From assembly GCA_030064795.1 (NCBI GenBank), contig JASJEI010000054.1:1-38254 (forward strand): a stretch of 38,254 bases of DNA, in the 5' to 3' direction. Both the position numbers and the translations under genes were made by a program. Of this stretch, positions 9,291-18,800 are shown in pieces (the first letter of the stretch is position 1; the number at the start of each line of letters is the position of its first letter). The DNA comes from Pleurocapsa sp. MO_226.B13. Its GTDB lineage: Bacteria > Cyanobacteriota > Cyanobacteriia > Cyanobacteriales > Xenococcaceae. The notes under the pieces were generated by a model. The model was not told where the DNA came from. It saw only the letters and a list, made by a program, of their open reading frames with translations, and did not search any database.

Positions 9291-9507
9291 AATGCTGGGT
9301 TCAATTTTGAACTTGGAATCAATTTTTCCCCAAAAGTAGAGGGTTAGGGGGCTGAGATTAACTGGTGCTACCCAACAAATTAATCTAGACGCGCTCTTTT
9401 GGGTGGACAAAAATCACTTGCGATTTGCGGTTGCGCAGCAAGTCGGAGACTCAGCATAGCCGAAGGCATCGCTCACTCGTTGCTGGCTTTTAACATGGTG
9501 GTTGGAT

Positions 9508-9528
9508 ATGCTGGGGAGACCCCAGCAT
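9508..9528. terminator. strong GC hairpin (9-bp stem)
   Basis: ATGCTGGGG and CCCCAGCAT form a perfect stem around AGA. There is no long T-run after it. It may act as a processing or terminator hairpin for the minus-strand gene ending at 9610, or be part of a dispersed repeat. Confidence 0.35.
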
Positions 9529-9609
9529 CCCCCACCGTCAATTTGCCCACCTTACTTCAAATAGCTCTGATAGTTAGTAATTAGTAATTATTTTGACTCC
9601 AAGGTAGCA

Positions 9610-9795
9610 TTAGTTAGCATCTAGACTTTCTGCACTAATACGAGCGGATTCAGTACTGATGCTATCAGATAGCTCCTCATTGTGTTTTGCTGAATTTGAA
9701 GCCTGAATAATCAAAAAGCAGACGATTAAACAAAATAATAAATCGATAGCTATTTTACTAAATTCTTGCATTGTAAAATCCTTTATTATTTCCAT
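9610..9795 (-). CDS. small single-span membrane protein (53-61 aa)
   Basis: The frame encodes one hydrophobic helix (FSKIAIDLLFCLIVCFLII) followed by a polar Ser/Glu-rich tail (SAKHNEELSDSISTESARISAESLDAN). Two starts are possible: the ATG at 9795, or the internal ATG at 9771, which gives 53 residues and has the better-placed AAAGGA seven bases upstream. I favour the internal start. I do not recognise the family. It is a plausible small membrane-bound regulator or subunit, and being short it could also be a chance frame. Confidence 0.4.
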   Translation of the reverse strand: MEIIKDFTMQEFSKIAIDLLFCLIVCFLIIQASNSAKHNEELSDSISTESARISAESLDAN

Positions 9796-9814
9796 AAATC
9801 AAATATACCTCTTA

Positions 9815-9837
9815 AGTAATACTTAGGTCGTATTACT
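9815..9837. promoter_or_regulatory. inverted repeat upstream of the small membrane protein gene
   Basis: AGTAATAC and GTATTACT form 8-bp arms around a 7-nt centre, about 20 bp upstream of the start codon at 9795. The position in a divergent promoter region (small protein / holA) makes it a candidate operator. Confidence 0.3.
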
Positions 9838-9971
9838 CACTAAAAAATTGTCAGATCTTTATAAAATTCAGTCGAAAATAAACAAACTATTAAGACTTAA
9901 TATCAATTTGAGCTATTTTTAGTTTATATTATGTTACATATTGCCATTAACGATCGGTAGTTTACAAAGCA

Positions 9972-10967
9972 ATGCCTACATACTTATATTGGGGAGAAGA
10001 TGATTTTGCGATCGCACGAGCAGTAGATAACCTGCAAACTCAAGTAGTCGATTCTAATTGGTCGCAGTTCAATTATCATCAAATCCCAGGCGATCTCCCA
10101 GAGGCAATAATTGAAGCGTTAAATCAAGCCTTGACTCCCGTATTTGGGATGGGAGAACGTTTAGTCTGGTTAAAAGAAACCAATCTTTGTCAGCAAAAAC
10201 CCTCAGCAGCGATTTTAGAGCAATTAAAACGCACCCTAGAGATAATTCCCGACACCTCTCATTTACTGTTGACTACTAGTAAAAAACCCGACGGTAGATT
10301 AACCTCGACTAAATTACTCAATAAATATGCTCTGGTCAAGGATTTTAGCTCGATCCCCCCTTGGAAGACCGATTTAATTACGACCAAAGTTAGACAAACA
10401 GCGCGAGAAATCGATTTAAAATTAACTCCAAAAGCGATCGCGGTTCTCGCAGACTCAGTAGGTAATAATACTCGATTGCTCTGGAATGAACTGGAGAAAT
10501 TAAAAATCTACCGAGGAGACGACGAGGGCGTTTTAGATGAAACTGCCGTCACTGCTTTGGTTGTTTGTAATACCCAAAATAGTCTTCAATTAGCGGAAGC
10601 GATCGCAGCAGGAAAAACCGAGTCGGCTTTGAGTTTAGTCACCGATTTAATCAACCACAACGAACCAGCATTAAAAATAACCGCCACCCTAGTGGGGCAA
10701 TTTCGGACTTGGACAGTAGTAAAATTAATGGAAGAAGCAGGAATAAGAGACAACAAGGCGATCGCTTCGGCTGCGGGAATCAACAATCCCAATCGGCTTT
10801 ACTTTATCCGTCAAGAAATTCAACCTCTAACCGCCCAACAGTTACTCTCTGCTCTCCCCTTACTATTAGACTTAGAATATAGTCTGAAAACAGGAGCAAA
10901 TGCCCTGTCGATTCTTCAAACCAAAGTCATAAAACTTTGTCTTAATTTTAGACATGGGGCAACATAG
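9972..10967 (+). CDS. holA: DNA polymerase III subunit delta
   Basis: A 331-residue protein starting MPTYLYWGEDDFAIARAVDN, the typical opening of cyanobacterial HolA. HolA is the clamp-loader subunit that opens the sliding clamp. Further family features are LLLTTSKKPDGRLTSTK in the AAA+-like domain, the middle region LTPKAIAVLADSVGNNTRLLWNELEK, and the C-terminal collar region (LTAQQLLSALPLLLDLEYSLKTG). The length is as expected. As in other delta subunits there is no working Walker motif. It is transcribed away from the small membrane protein gene, with a second small gene 55 bp downstream. Confidence 0.95.
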   Translation: MPTYLYWGEDDFAIARAVDNLQTQVVDSNWSQFNYHQIPGDLPEAIIEALNQALTPVFGMGERLVWLKETNLCQQKPSAAILEQLKRTLEIIPDTSHLLLTTSKKPDGRLTSTKLLNKYALVKDFSSIPPWKTDLITTKVRQTAREIDLKLTPKAIAVLADSVGNNTRLLWNELEKLKIYRGDDEGVLDETAVTALVVCNTQNSLQLAEAIAAGKTESALSLVTDLINHNEPALKITATLVGQFRTWTVVKLMEEAGIRDNKAIASAAGINNPNRLYFIRQEIQPLTAQQLLSALPLLLDLEYSLKTGANALSILQTKVIKLCLNFRHGAT

Positions 10968-11022
10968 TTAAGTTAAATTATGATTTGGTAAATAAAGTGT
11001 AGTTAGCTGAGGAAAACAACTA

Positions 11023-11205
11023 ATGGAAGGACAAGGTGCAAAAATAGGCAGTACTGCGATCATTTGGAGTCTGGCAACAGGAATGATGGCTATTTCTATT
11101 CCTATAGTGAAAATGACCAATACGGGAATTATTTTACCGTTAGCGGTTGTAGTTGGAGTTAGTTTAAGTACTATTGCGATCTGGTTTAGTACTTGGTTTA
11201 ACTAG
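11023..11205 (+). CDS. small two-helix membrane protein (60 aa)
   Basis: Two hydrophobic segments (AIIWSLATGMMAISIPIV at about 12-29 and IILPLAVVVGVSLSTIAIWF at about 36-55) are joined by KMTNTG. A GAGG sequence lies 10 nt upstream of the ATG. The compact composition and position immediately behind holA on the same strand suggest a real gene. I recognise it only as the kind of small conserved cyanobacterial membrane protein that has no assigned function. Confidence 0.65.
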   Translation: MEGQGAKIGSTAIIWSLATGMMAISIPIVKMTNTGIILPLAVVVGVSLSTIAIWFSTWFN

Positions 11206-11827
11206 AGCTATTCAGCAAAAATTTATAAAAACCAAGATTATTAGAGACTAAATTAAATTTTTAATTTTTATTTTTGTACTTTAAAAGTGACAATTTTTAT
11301 TAGGTACAAAAACAACGATAATTGCTTCGATATAAACCTTGTCCCAATATAAAACTAGAGTCGGGTAACTAAGAGCGATCGAGTTATAAAGTAGAGAAAA
11401 TTATTACTTACTATTTGTTAATTAAAGAACTATTTTCTTAAAATTACGAATTTTCAACTAAGTAGAGTTGAGAATTGTTCGCGATTTAAAAATAGGTGAA
11501 TTGAGATGAAAATTTAAGGAATAGCAGTGTTTTTTATGTACTATAGACCTTGAAACCTGCAAAAAAAGTTAATCTTAGATAACAAATACAATAAATAAAA
11601 CTACAGTAAAAATATTTAATTGTGCTTATTAAAATGCAACAAACAACCTAATATGATTGGAATATATAGCTGCAAAGATTAAAACTACTATTATTTAGAT
11701 AAAATACTAATTAAGATCTATATTGAATCTTTCTCAATAAAAACTGTATACTTAATCAGGGAATTAAAAGCAATTAAATTAAGCCCAATGCTTTCAAGTT
11801 CCATTTGGTAATAGGTTGTAATATTAC
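11206..11827. other. AT-rich non-coding spacer (620 bp)
   Basis: The spacer is strongly AT-rich, with many stops in all frames and no recognisable RNA gene or repeat. It probably holds the promoter of the response regulator at 11828. The unusual length leaves room for an unrecognised small RNA, but I see no clear hairpin followed by a T-run. Confidence 0.4.
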
Positions 11828-12568
11828 ATGATTAACGTTCTTGTTGTTGACGATCAAAACCTGACTCACAGGCTTATAGAAACCTATCTAAAACCAGAGC
11901 CAGAAATAGAAATAGTCGGTTTTGCCAGCAATGGTCAGGATGCAATCGAACAGATTCCTAATTTACAACCAGATGTGGTACTGATGGATTTAGAAATGCC
12001 TCAGATGGATGGTTTGACCGCCACGAAGATTATTACCCAAAGGTTTATCGCGACCAAGGTTCTAATTTTAACCGTACACGACAATGAACAGCAGTTAGGT
12101 ACGGCATTAGAAAATGGAGCCAAAGGTTATTTACTCAAAACTACTACCGCTCAAGAATTAAAAAATGCCATCTACTACGCCAATCAAGGCTACTTTCAAC
12201 TTAGTGTAGAGTTGACCGAAAAATATTTAAAAAAAATTCTCAGTTCTCGACCAGAGTCCAGGGAAATCGTAGATCTCAAAAGAAAGATCGGTTATCTATA
12301 CAAATCTTTAACTAGATTAGAAGAGCAGTTAGATAAATTTCCAGAACAAGATTTAAAACGCCATGTTCGAGATCTGCTACAAAAAGGAATGCTCAGCTTT
12401 AGCGATCGCGACTCTCATCTACAGTATAAAGTAGACCGCATTAAACACAACCAAGATAGACTCAAACAAAACGTCAAATATCTCTTTACAATGCAGTTGT
12501 TGGGCATTATCTTATCTTTAATCGCCATAGGTGCTGTTGCTTATTCTTTTATAAAGCGTGGAATTTAG
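11828..12568 (+). CDS. response regulator with coiled coil and C-terminal membrane anchor
   Basis: The N-terminal receiver domain (residues 1-125) has all phosphorylation residues: acidic pair Asp8/Asp9, phospho-acceptor Asp54 in VLMDLEMPQMDG, Thr82 and Lys104 (GYLLK). It resembles NarL-type receivers, but no helix-turn-helix follows. Instead residues ~150-215 are charged and heptad-like (coiled coil), and residues ~219-241 form one transmembrane helix followed by KRGI. Phosphorylation would therefore act at the membrane, probably through protein-protein contact rather than DNA binding. No histidine kinase is adjacent. The neighbours do not reveal the partner. Confidence 0.85.
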   Translation: MINVLVVDDQNLTHRLIETYLKPEPEIEIVGFASNGQDAIEQIPNLQPDVVLMDLEMPQMDGLTATKIITQRFIATKVLILTVHDNEQQLGTALENGAKGYLLKTTTAQELKNAIYYANQGYFQLSVELTEKYLKKILSSRPESREIVDLKRKIGYLYKSLTRLEEQLDKFPEQDLKRHVRDLLQKGMLSFSDRDSHLQYKVDRIKHNQDRLKQNVKYLFTMQLLGIILSLIAIGAVAYSFIKRGI

Positions 12569-12579
12569 TTAGTAGTTCG

Positions 12580-12840
12580 CCCCTACAGAAGAGACAAGGC
12601 ATGCCTGTCTTGGTGCGTGACCGAAAGTAAGGCGCATAGTTCGCCGCAACTAATCCTTTAGGGCGTACATGCGGGTTTATGCCCGAATGAGCGTGAGATA
12701 GGCACAAAGGACTTGTCCGCATGTACTTGTTTCCGCATCTAGAATCACGCTGTTGGGTGCAAGCCCTTTGTTTGGCGGATTTTCAATCCGCCAGGTCGTT
12801 TATCCCCGAATGGGGGCACCGCTTGTCTGTACGGAGTTAG
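12580..12840. ncRNA. GC-rich, multi-hairpin element (possible structured RNA or relic)
   Basis: About 260 bp, much GC-richer than the flanks, with several stems: a bulged palindrome at 12592-12611; a 10-bp perfect stem GTACATGCGG (12665-12674) with CCGCATGTAC (12717-12726); GGCGGATT(TTC)AATCCGCC at 12774-12792; and CCCC(GAAT)GGGG at 12804-12815. GGTGC (12756) can also pair with GCACC (12816). No frame is convincingly coding. It could be a cyanobacterial dispersed repeat, the degraded 3' end and guide-RNA region of a TnpB transposon, or an independent non-coding RNA. Confidence 0.4.
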
Positions 12841-12925
12841 TTGACCTTCTCTCTCTGCCCTTACAAGTATATTAAATCGGATGTGTGTGTCAAAATTTGA
12901 ATGGTGTAAATTTTAATTTGGCAAC

Positions 12926-14371
12926 ATGGCAGTAGAGTATGACTTAGTTATAGTTGGGAGTAGTTGGGCGGGTATGTATGCTGCCAAAAATGCCGTTCAG
13001 CTTCAAGCTCGTGTCGCGCTAGTGACTCAGTGCGATGAGCGATATTTGCCAAATGATACGCTGTTTAATCAAAGTCTAGGTGAAATTGGGCGTTTTAACG
13101 ATCGACGGGGTAATAGTTTTTTTACCACAGCAACAATTCCCGATTTTGCTTTGGCGGAAGCAAATAACTGGATCGAAAATACTAATTTAGCAGTACAAAG
13201 CCTCAATTCTCTGGCTAATTTAGCAGTCTTGGGAGTAGATGTAATTGTAGGAAAGGGAGAGTTTTATCGTTTACCTCAGTTGGGGTTGCAAGTCGAGGGT
13301 CGAAAATTGCGATCGCGTAATTTTTTATTAGCGACAGGGAGTAACTTTGTTCCTCCTTTTTTCCCTCTCAAGGCTTCAGAGGACTATTTAACCTTGAGGG
13401 ATTTAGAAAATGGCAAATTGTCCGATTTACCGACTGATATTATTGTTGTCGGTGGCGATCCGACTGCTCTAGAATTAGCTCAAACTCTGGCTAGATTGGG
13501 CAAGAAAATTACCTTGGTAGTGCAGCAGTCAAGGATTTTACCCCAGGAAGATTTGGATATTAGTACTTTTATTCTGGCTCAATTAGAAGCCGAAGGAATA
13601 GAAATTTATACTAATTCAGTAGTCAGTCAGATCAAAATCATCAATCAACAAAAATGGTTACAAGCTGGCGATCGCGCTTTAGCAGCAGCTGAAATTATTA
13701 TCGTCGATTATCGTCAGCCAAATATTGCTGGTTTGAATTTGGCTGGAGTGGATGTTAAATATAACGAGCAGCGAGTTTATGTTAATTCCAAACTACAAAC
13801 TACCAATCCCAGAATTTACGCCTGTGGTGACTCGATCGGGGGCTATTGTTTACCTAATATTACTCGTTATGAGGTTAATTTGATTCTTAAAAATACTTTG
13901 TTTTTTGCTTGGTATAAGACTAATTATGATTGTCTTCCTTGGGCGATTTTTACTCAACCAAATTTAGCTAGAGTTGGCTGGAGCGAACATCAGGCTAAAC
14001 AACAATACCCAGAAAAAATTTTGGTAATCGAGCAAGATTTTAGTACCGTAGAAAGAGCGCAAATATTAAATAGTACTACAGGTAAATGTAAATTGTTAGT
14101 CAAAGAGAGCGGAGAAATCTTAGGATGTAGCTTGATAGGCGATCGCGCTGCGGAATTAATCGCTATTCCTGCTTTAATGATGCAGCAAAAAATTAAGCTC
14201 GATCCCAATCCGATGCGGGGATTGACCTCTATTTCTCTTCCAACTATTTATCCTAGTATGTCAGAAATTTTTACTCAAGCAGCTAATGATTTTTATCAAC
14301 AAAAAATCCAGGACAATCCTAGTTCGATCGAACGTCTTAAAACTTGGTTCTCATGGCGAAAAAGTAGGTAG
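12926..14371 (+). CDS. FAD/NAD(P)-dependent oxidoreductase without redox cysteines
   Basis: A 481-residue protein with the fold of flavoprotein disulfide reductases. It has the FAD-binding VIVGSSWAGMYAA at 8-20, the NAD(P)-binding IVVGGDPTALELAQTLARLG, the second FAD motif RIYACGDSIGG, and a dimerisation domain (QPNLARVGWSEHQAK onward). The redox-active CxxxxC is absent: the expected region reads QCDERYLPNDTLFNQS. The C-terminal His-Pro active-site motif is replaced by YPSMSE. It cannot work as a classical mercuric or lipoamide reductase although such genes are often annotated so. The electron acceptor is unknown. It is followed 97 bp later by the kinase gene. Confidence 0.85.
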   Translation: MAVEYDLVIVGSSWAGMYAAKNAVQLQARVALVTQCDERYLPNDTLFNQSLGEIGRFNDRRGNSFFTTATIPDFALAEANNWIENTNLAVQSLNSLANLAVLGVDVIVGKGEFYRLPQLGLQVEGRKLRSRNFLLATGSNFVPPFFPLKASEDYLTLRDLENGKLSDLPTDIIVVGGDPTALELAQTLARLGKKITLVVQQSRILPQEDLDISTFILAQLEAEGIEIYTNSVVSQIKIINQQKWLQAGDRALAAAEIIIVDYRQPNIAGLNLAGVDVKYNEQRVYVNSKLQTTNPRIYACGDSIGGYCLPNITRYEVNLILKNTLFFAWYKTNYDCLPWAIFTQPNLARVGWSEHQAKQQYPEKILVIEQDFSTVERAQILNSTTGKCKLLVKESGEILGCSLIGDRAAELIAIPALMMQQKIKLDPNPMRGLTSISLPTIYPSMSEIFTQAANDFYQQKIQDNPSSIERLKTWFSWRKSR

Positions 14372-14468
14372 GACGTTGCCAAAATAATTTATAGTCACTC
14401 GTTCGTTATTAACTTAGAAAATTTACCCAGCTGATAATTAATAATTAGTAATTAGTCAACAATAAATA

Positions 14469-15095
14469 ATGAATCAAAAACTTTTTATTGTCTTTGAAGG
14501 CATAGATAGTTCGGGAAAAACGACTCAAGCAGAATTATTAAAAAAATACTTTTTAGCCCAACAAGAACAGGTAGTAATTAGTTCTGAACCTTCTACTGGC
14601 ATTATTGGCAATCTGATTCGTCAGGCACTAAAACAAAGAATTATTTTTAGTCGCGATCGCCATTTATTCGACGAGCAAATGGCTTATCTTTTTGCTGCCG
14701 ATCGCCACGATCATTTGTACAATGATATCGATGGAGTATTTAAATTAATCCAAGATAACTATCATGTGATCGGTACGAGATATTATTTTTCTTCTTTGGC
14801 ATATAATTGTGAAACTGAAGAAAAATTTGCCTTTATTAAAAAACTAAATGCTCGCTTTCCCAATCCAGACTTGACGATCTATATCGATATTCCCGTAGAA
14901 GTTTCACTCTCAAGATTACAAGAGCGTTCGCTCAAAGAAGTATATGAAACTAAGCAAAAACTAACTAAAGTTCGGGAACAATATCAACAGATATTTGCTG
15001 AATATGATGGTAAAGCGATCGCTATTGATGGCACTAAGAAAGTAGAAGCGATTCATCAGCAAATAGTTGAGTTTATTCAAGCCAATTTTTGTTGA
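14469..15095 (+). CDS. tmk: thymidylate kinase-like protein
   Basis: A 208-residue P-loop kinase. The Walker A EGIDSSGKTT (residues 10-19), SSEPST near 38-43, LFAADRHDH at 74-82 and the FSSLAY segment match dTMP kinases, which make dTDP for DNA synthesis. The usual DR(Y/H/F) motif, whose Asp contacts the sugar of dTMP, reads TRY here (Thr103-Arg104-Tyr105). The long C-terminal lid-like region is Lys/Glu-rich. It may be the housekeeping enzyme or a divergent paralogue; a canonical copy elsewhere in the genome would favour the latter. A weak start context precedes the ATG. Confidence 0.8.
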   Translation: MNQKLFIVFEGIDSSGKTTQAELLKKYFLAQQEQVVISSEPSTGIIGNLIRQALKQRIIFSRDRHLFDEQMAYLFAADRHDHLYNDIDGVFKLIQDNYHVIGTRYYFSSLAYNCETEEKFAFIKKLNARFPNPDLTIYIDIPVEVSLSRLQERSLKEVYETKQKLTKVREQYQQIFAEYDGKAIAIDGTKKVEAIHQQIVEFIQANFC

Positions 15096-15314
15096 TTACT
15101 ATCTAGATTGCATAATACTTAAAGTAGTAATATTGTCAGCTAAAAAACTATTAATAGTAGTCTTCAATCATTGGCGAACCCAACCAAACATAAGTTCGTA
15201 GTTCGGAGTTCAAAATTCGGAGTTAGGTCGATTACTAAGTTTTTTAATCTCGTTGAACTAATTTGGACTAATGGTACTCAGTGAAATAATTTGCACAACT
15301 TGAAAAGGATAGCT

Positions 15315-15534
15315 CTACTTGATTTCAATTAACTTCTTTTGGTTCGTTCTGCCAGATTTAACGATAATTTGCGACTGGGAAACCCGATATCTTTTTGCCA
15401 AGAGCGTAAGATCGCTCCTGGTTAGCCTTGCCTTTAATTGGCAAAGACTTGAGATAAATCATCAAACTACCGTCGGTCAACTCCTCAATTTTTTGTTGTT
15501 TAGAGTTAGATTTTACCTTGACCTGAATTTTCAT
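15315..15534 (-). pseudogene. DUF167 (YggU) family gene with a +1 frameshift
   Basis: Read from the ATG at 15534, the frame gives [20 protein letters not shown], then [20 protein letters not shown]. It then shifts by one base near 15395-15410 and continues as [17 protein letters not shown], followed by RTNQKKLIEIK and a stop at 15315. The two halves together match a complete DUF167 protein (about 73 codons; the span is 220 nt, one base too many). The shift falls in a small inverted repeat, GAGCG(N6)CGCTC. It is either a decayed gene or a sequencing error. A 79-codon frame on the opposite strand here is a shadow. Confidence 0.65.
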
Positions 15535-15558
15535 TTTTATAGACTTGAATTAGATTAG

Positions 15559-15897
15559 CCGATCGCAGCTTAGAAAAACGGACATAAAAGACAATCTAAA
15601 TCAAAAGAAAGACTGCTACAAATATAAAACTAAAACAACAGATAATGACTTATGGCTGAGGCTCGTATTGCATATTGCTTATTACCTATTATCTATTATT
15701 TACCCATACTATTTTATAACTAAATAAATTACGCGACTAAATCAGATTAGTTATACTTGTTTTTATCAAAAAATCATATTATGAAACTACTTGATACAAT
15801 TTAGCTTCTATATTGCTAGACAATAAATGCGATCGAGCATTGATGACAATAACAGCTTTGATTACTGGCATCTTCAGCCATAGACCTCAACTACAAG
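15559..15897. other. upstream region of the TamB gene
   Basis: This is 340 bp of AT-rich sequence with no gene I can support. It presumably holds the promoter of the TamB gene. A 23-codon frame at about 15843-15914 overlaps the TamB start and is not called. Confidence 0.4.
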
Positions 15898-18800
15898 ATG
15901 AATCAAGATTCTGAGCATAATTCAGATAAACACTTCCAGAAAGATCGAGCCAAATATCGTGCAGCAACTTCGACTAGTTGGTGGCGCAAAGGAGCGATCG
16001 CCATGACGATTTTGTTGTTAGGTGGGGTAGGTACTGGTTCGATCTATGGCTGGTATTTTGTCCAGCGAAAGTTAGTACCCCTGATCCAAAAGGAAGCGAG
16101 TAATTTTCTGCATCGTCCTTTAGAGTTAGGAGACTTAAAAACGATTTCGCCCCTAGGAGCGCGTTTTGGTAATAGTGCCTTGCCTGCAACTAATGATAAT
16201 CCCGATTATGTCGAGGTCAAGGCGGTTAAGGTGAATCTCGCCCCTTTGTATTTTCTGCGTACCCGCCAGCTCAAGTTAGACATCATTCTCCAACAACCCG
16301 ATGTCTATATCGAACAAAATGAGACTGGAGAATGGACTCCCACGGACTTTGGTTCGGATGAAGAATCTGAGGGTGGAATAAAGGTTGAGGTGGCATCAAT
16401 TCAACTTCGAGGCGGACAGCTTTCTTTAGTGGCTTACGACTCAGAAGCCCAAGTCTTAAATCCAACCGTAACCGCCAAGTTAGATAAGGTTGTAGTTCGT
16501 CCGCTTAAAGATCGAATTGAGTTTGATGCTGATGCGGAACTGGTTCGAGGGGGAAAATTTACCGTTGATGGTCGAGGATATAATCAGACGGGAATTATCG
16601 ATCTGACTGTAGTTGGGGAGGATCTTGAGGCAATTGAAGTTAATAATTTGTTGGCTTTGCCGATTGAATTCGATCGGGGCAATATTGACGGTAAGCTAGA
16701 CATTACTCTAACAGATGCTCCCATACCTCAATTAGAGGGGAGGCTAGATCTCGATGATGTCAGTTTGCAAATTCCTAATTTAGTTAAACCCTTTAGCGGT
16801 AGCGATGGCAAAGTAACCTTTAAAGGTTCGCAAATCGAGCTAAATGGAGTCGCCACTAATTTTGGTTCGGTATCGGGGAAAGCTTTTGGCTCGTTGGATT
16901 TAGCAGGGGAAGGCAATTATCAAATCAATACTAAAATTAAACCCGTAGCAGCAAGTAAAGTTATCGAAGCGTTAGAGTTAGAAGCACCAGTACCGATTGA
17001 GGGGAAAATACGGGGAGATGTAGCAGTCAGAGGCTCTTTGGAGCAACCAGTAATTGAATTTGACATTGCTACTACCAGTCCCAGTCGCATCGACCGAGTC
17101 GATTTTAGAGAGATTAATGCGGACTTAGAATTAGTCGATACAACTTTATCAGTCAGACAGTTTAGCAGCCAGCCTCAGAGTGGGGGAACAATTGAGGGCA
17201 ATGGTATCATCCAGCTAGATGCTACCCAAAGTCTAGCCTTTAATCTCAGGGCGGATCGAGTTTCGGGAAAAGCGATCGCAGCTAGCTATAATAATCAGCT
17301 ACCTCTAGATATCGGTCGCATCTCTGGTCAAACCAAGCTCTCTGCCCAAGCTGGAGACCTTTCAACTCTGCGGTTTCAATCTGGGAAGGCGAATTTTGCT
17401 TTAGGTAACGGTACGGTCGAGATCGACAATCTTAATTATGCTCAAGGTGTTTGGACGACAGATTTAACTACATCGGGGGTAGAGTTTGGCAGTCTTCCCT
17501 TCGGTCAAGGCAGTGCGGAGACTATTGCTAAAGGTTTGGTTGATGGCGAATTTGCCGTAGAGGGTACAAAAGATGTCGGTAATTTAGAGCGAGTAGAAGC
17601 GACTGGAGAAGCAGAATTAAATACCGTGGGGGGCAAGATCGTCCTACCTCAGATTAACCTCGGTGATGGCAACTGGACGGCAGATGCTCGAACTAAAGAT
17701 TTAAAACTACAGCGTTTGTTTCCCGATCTACCAGACGAGTTTAACGATAACCTCAGCGGTGAATTTTATCTCGCGGGCAATATTGCCGATGAGGCTCAAC
17801 CCCAGACTGTAATTAATGGTTTTGGCGATTTAACTCTAGCCCAGGGTAAGGTCGAGGTAGACGAGTTAAACATAGTCGATAATAACTGGACGGCAACCGC
17901 TCAAGGCATCGATCTTCAATTAAAAGAATTAAGTTCTACTACCCCCGATCAATTTGCTGGCTTGATTAATGGCAAGTTAGAGTTGTCGGGGACAACCGAT
18001 AATATTACCCCTCAAGGGATCGAAGCAGTGGGCAATGGCAGTTTGACCCTACCAGAAGGAGTGTTTGAGGCAGAACAACTAGCGATCGCCGAGGGACAGT
18101 TTAAGGCTCAGGTAATCCCCCAGCAGGTAGATCTTGGTTTATTTGCCGATCCTAATTCTGACGATCTCGAACTCAACGGACGACTCAGAGGACAGTTAGA
18201 AGTAACGGGACAAGTAGACAATCTCAGTCCCACTGCCGTATCCGCTCGCGGAAAGCTTGGCTTTAGTCAGGGGGTCGATCTTTTAGAGCAACCTTTTGGG
18301 GCAGAAGTAGCTTGGGATGGCAAACGCTTGGATGTGTTAAGGGCAAAAGGAGAAGGTTTAGATACTAGAGGTTATATCGTCCTCGATGAATCTTTCTTTA
18401 GCGACATTGCCGATAAACTAGCAGCAGTAGACTACTTTGAGTTTGATGTCTCCCAAGCAGAAGACATTGACATTACCAAGCTGCGTTTGACTCTACCCAG
18501 TTGGGCAACTAATCTCGACTATTCAGGTAGGGGGGAATTTTCTGGACGCATCAGCGGTATTCCCTCGGCGATGACCATCGCAGGCGATTTGGATTTAAAT
18601 AACCTTCAGGTAGAAGATATTGATTTTGATTCCTCATTATCTGGAAACGTAGAAATATCCCCTGAAACTGGGGTAAATCTGGAGCTTGAGGAGGTTGCAA
18701 CTACGCCTCTGATTTCTCCTGCTGTTGAGATGGATTTAGACCGCATCGAACTAGTATTAGACCGCAACTACTCCCCCGTGGCTTTTGCTTTTACTCATGA

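Larger units (their letters stand above)
9089..9609. other. decayed spacer with repeats
   Basis: There is no intact gene in 520 bp. It contains a possible IS630-type transposase remnant (9225-9290), a GC-rich cyanobacterial spacer repeat around 9420-9485, and a perfect hairpin at 9508-9528 (9-bp arms ATGCTGGGG, loop AGA). A 61-codon open frame here (9399-9584) has the composition of translated repeats and is not called. Confidence 0.5.

Noticed and set aside
9399..9584. 61-codon open frame on the plus strand
   Set aside because: It runs through dispersed-repeat and hairpin sequence (translated repeat composition), with no ribosome-binding site or family resemblance.
12590..12840. Group II intron or tRNA-like RNA in the structured spacer
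   Set aside because: No domain V-like hairpin, no reverse transcriptase, and no tRNA arms or T-loop consensus were found.
15319..15558. 79-codon open frame on the plus strand
   Set aside because: It is the antisense of the DUF167 gene, whose minus-strand halves give clear family motifs.
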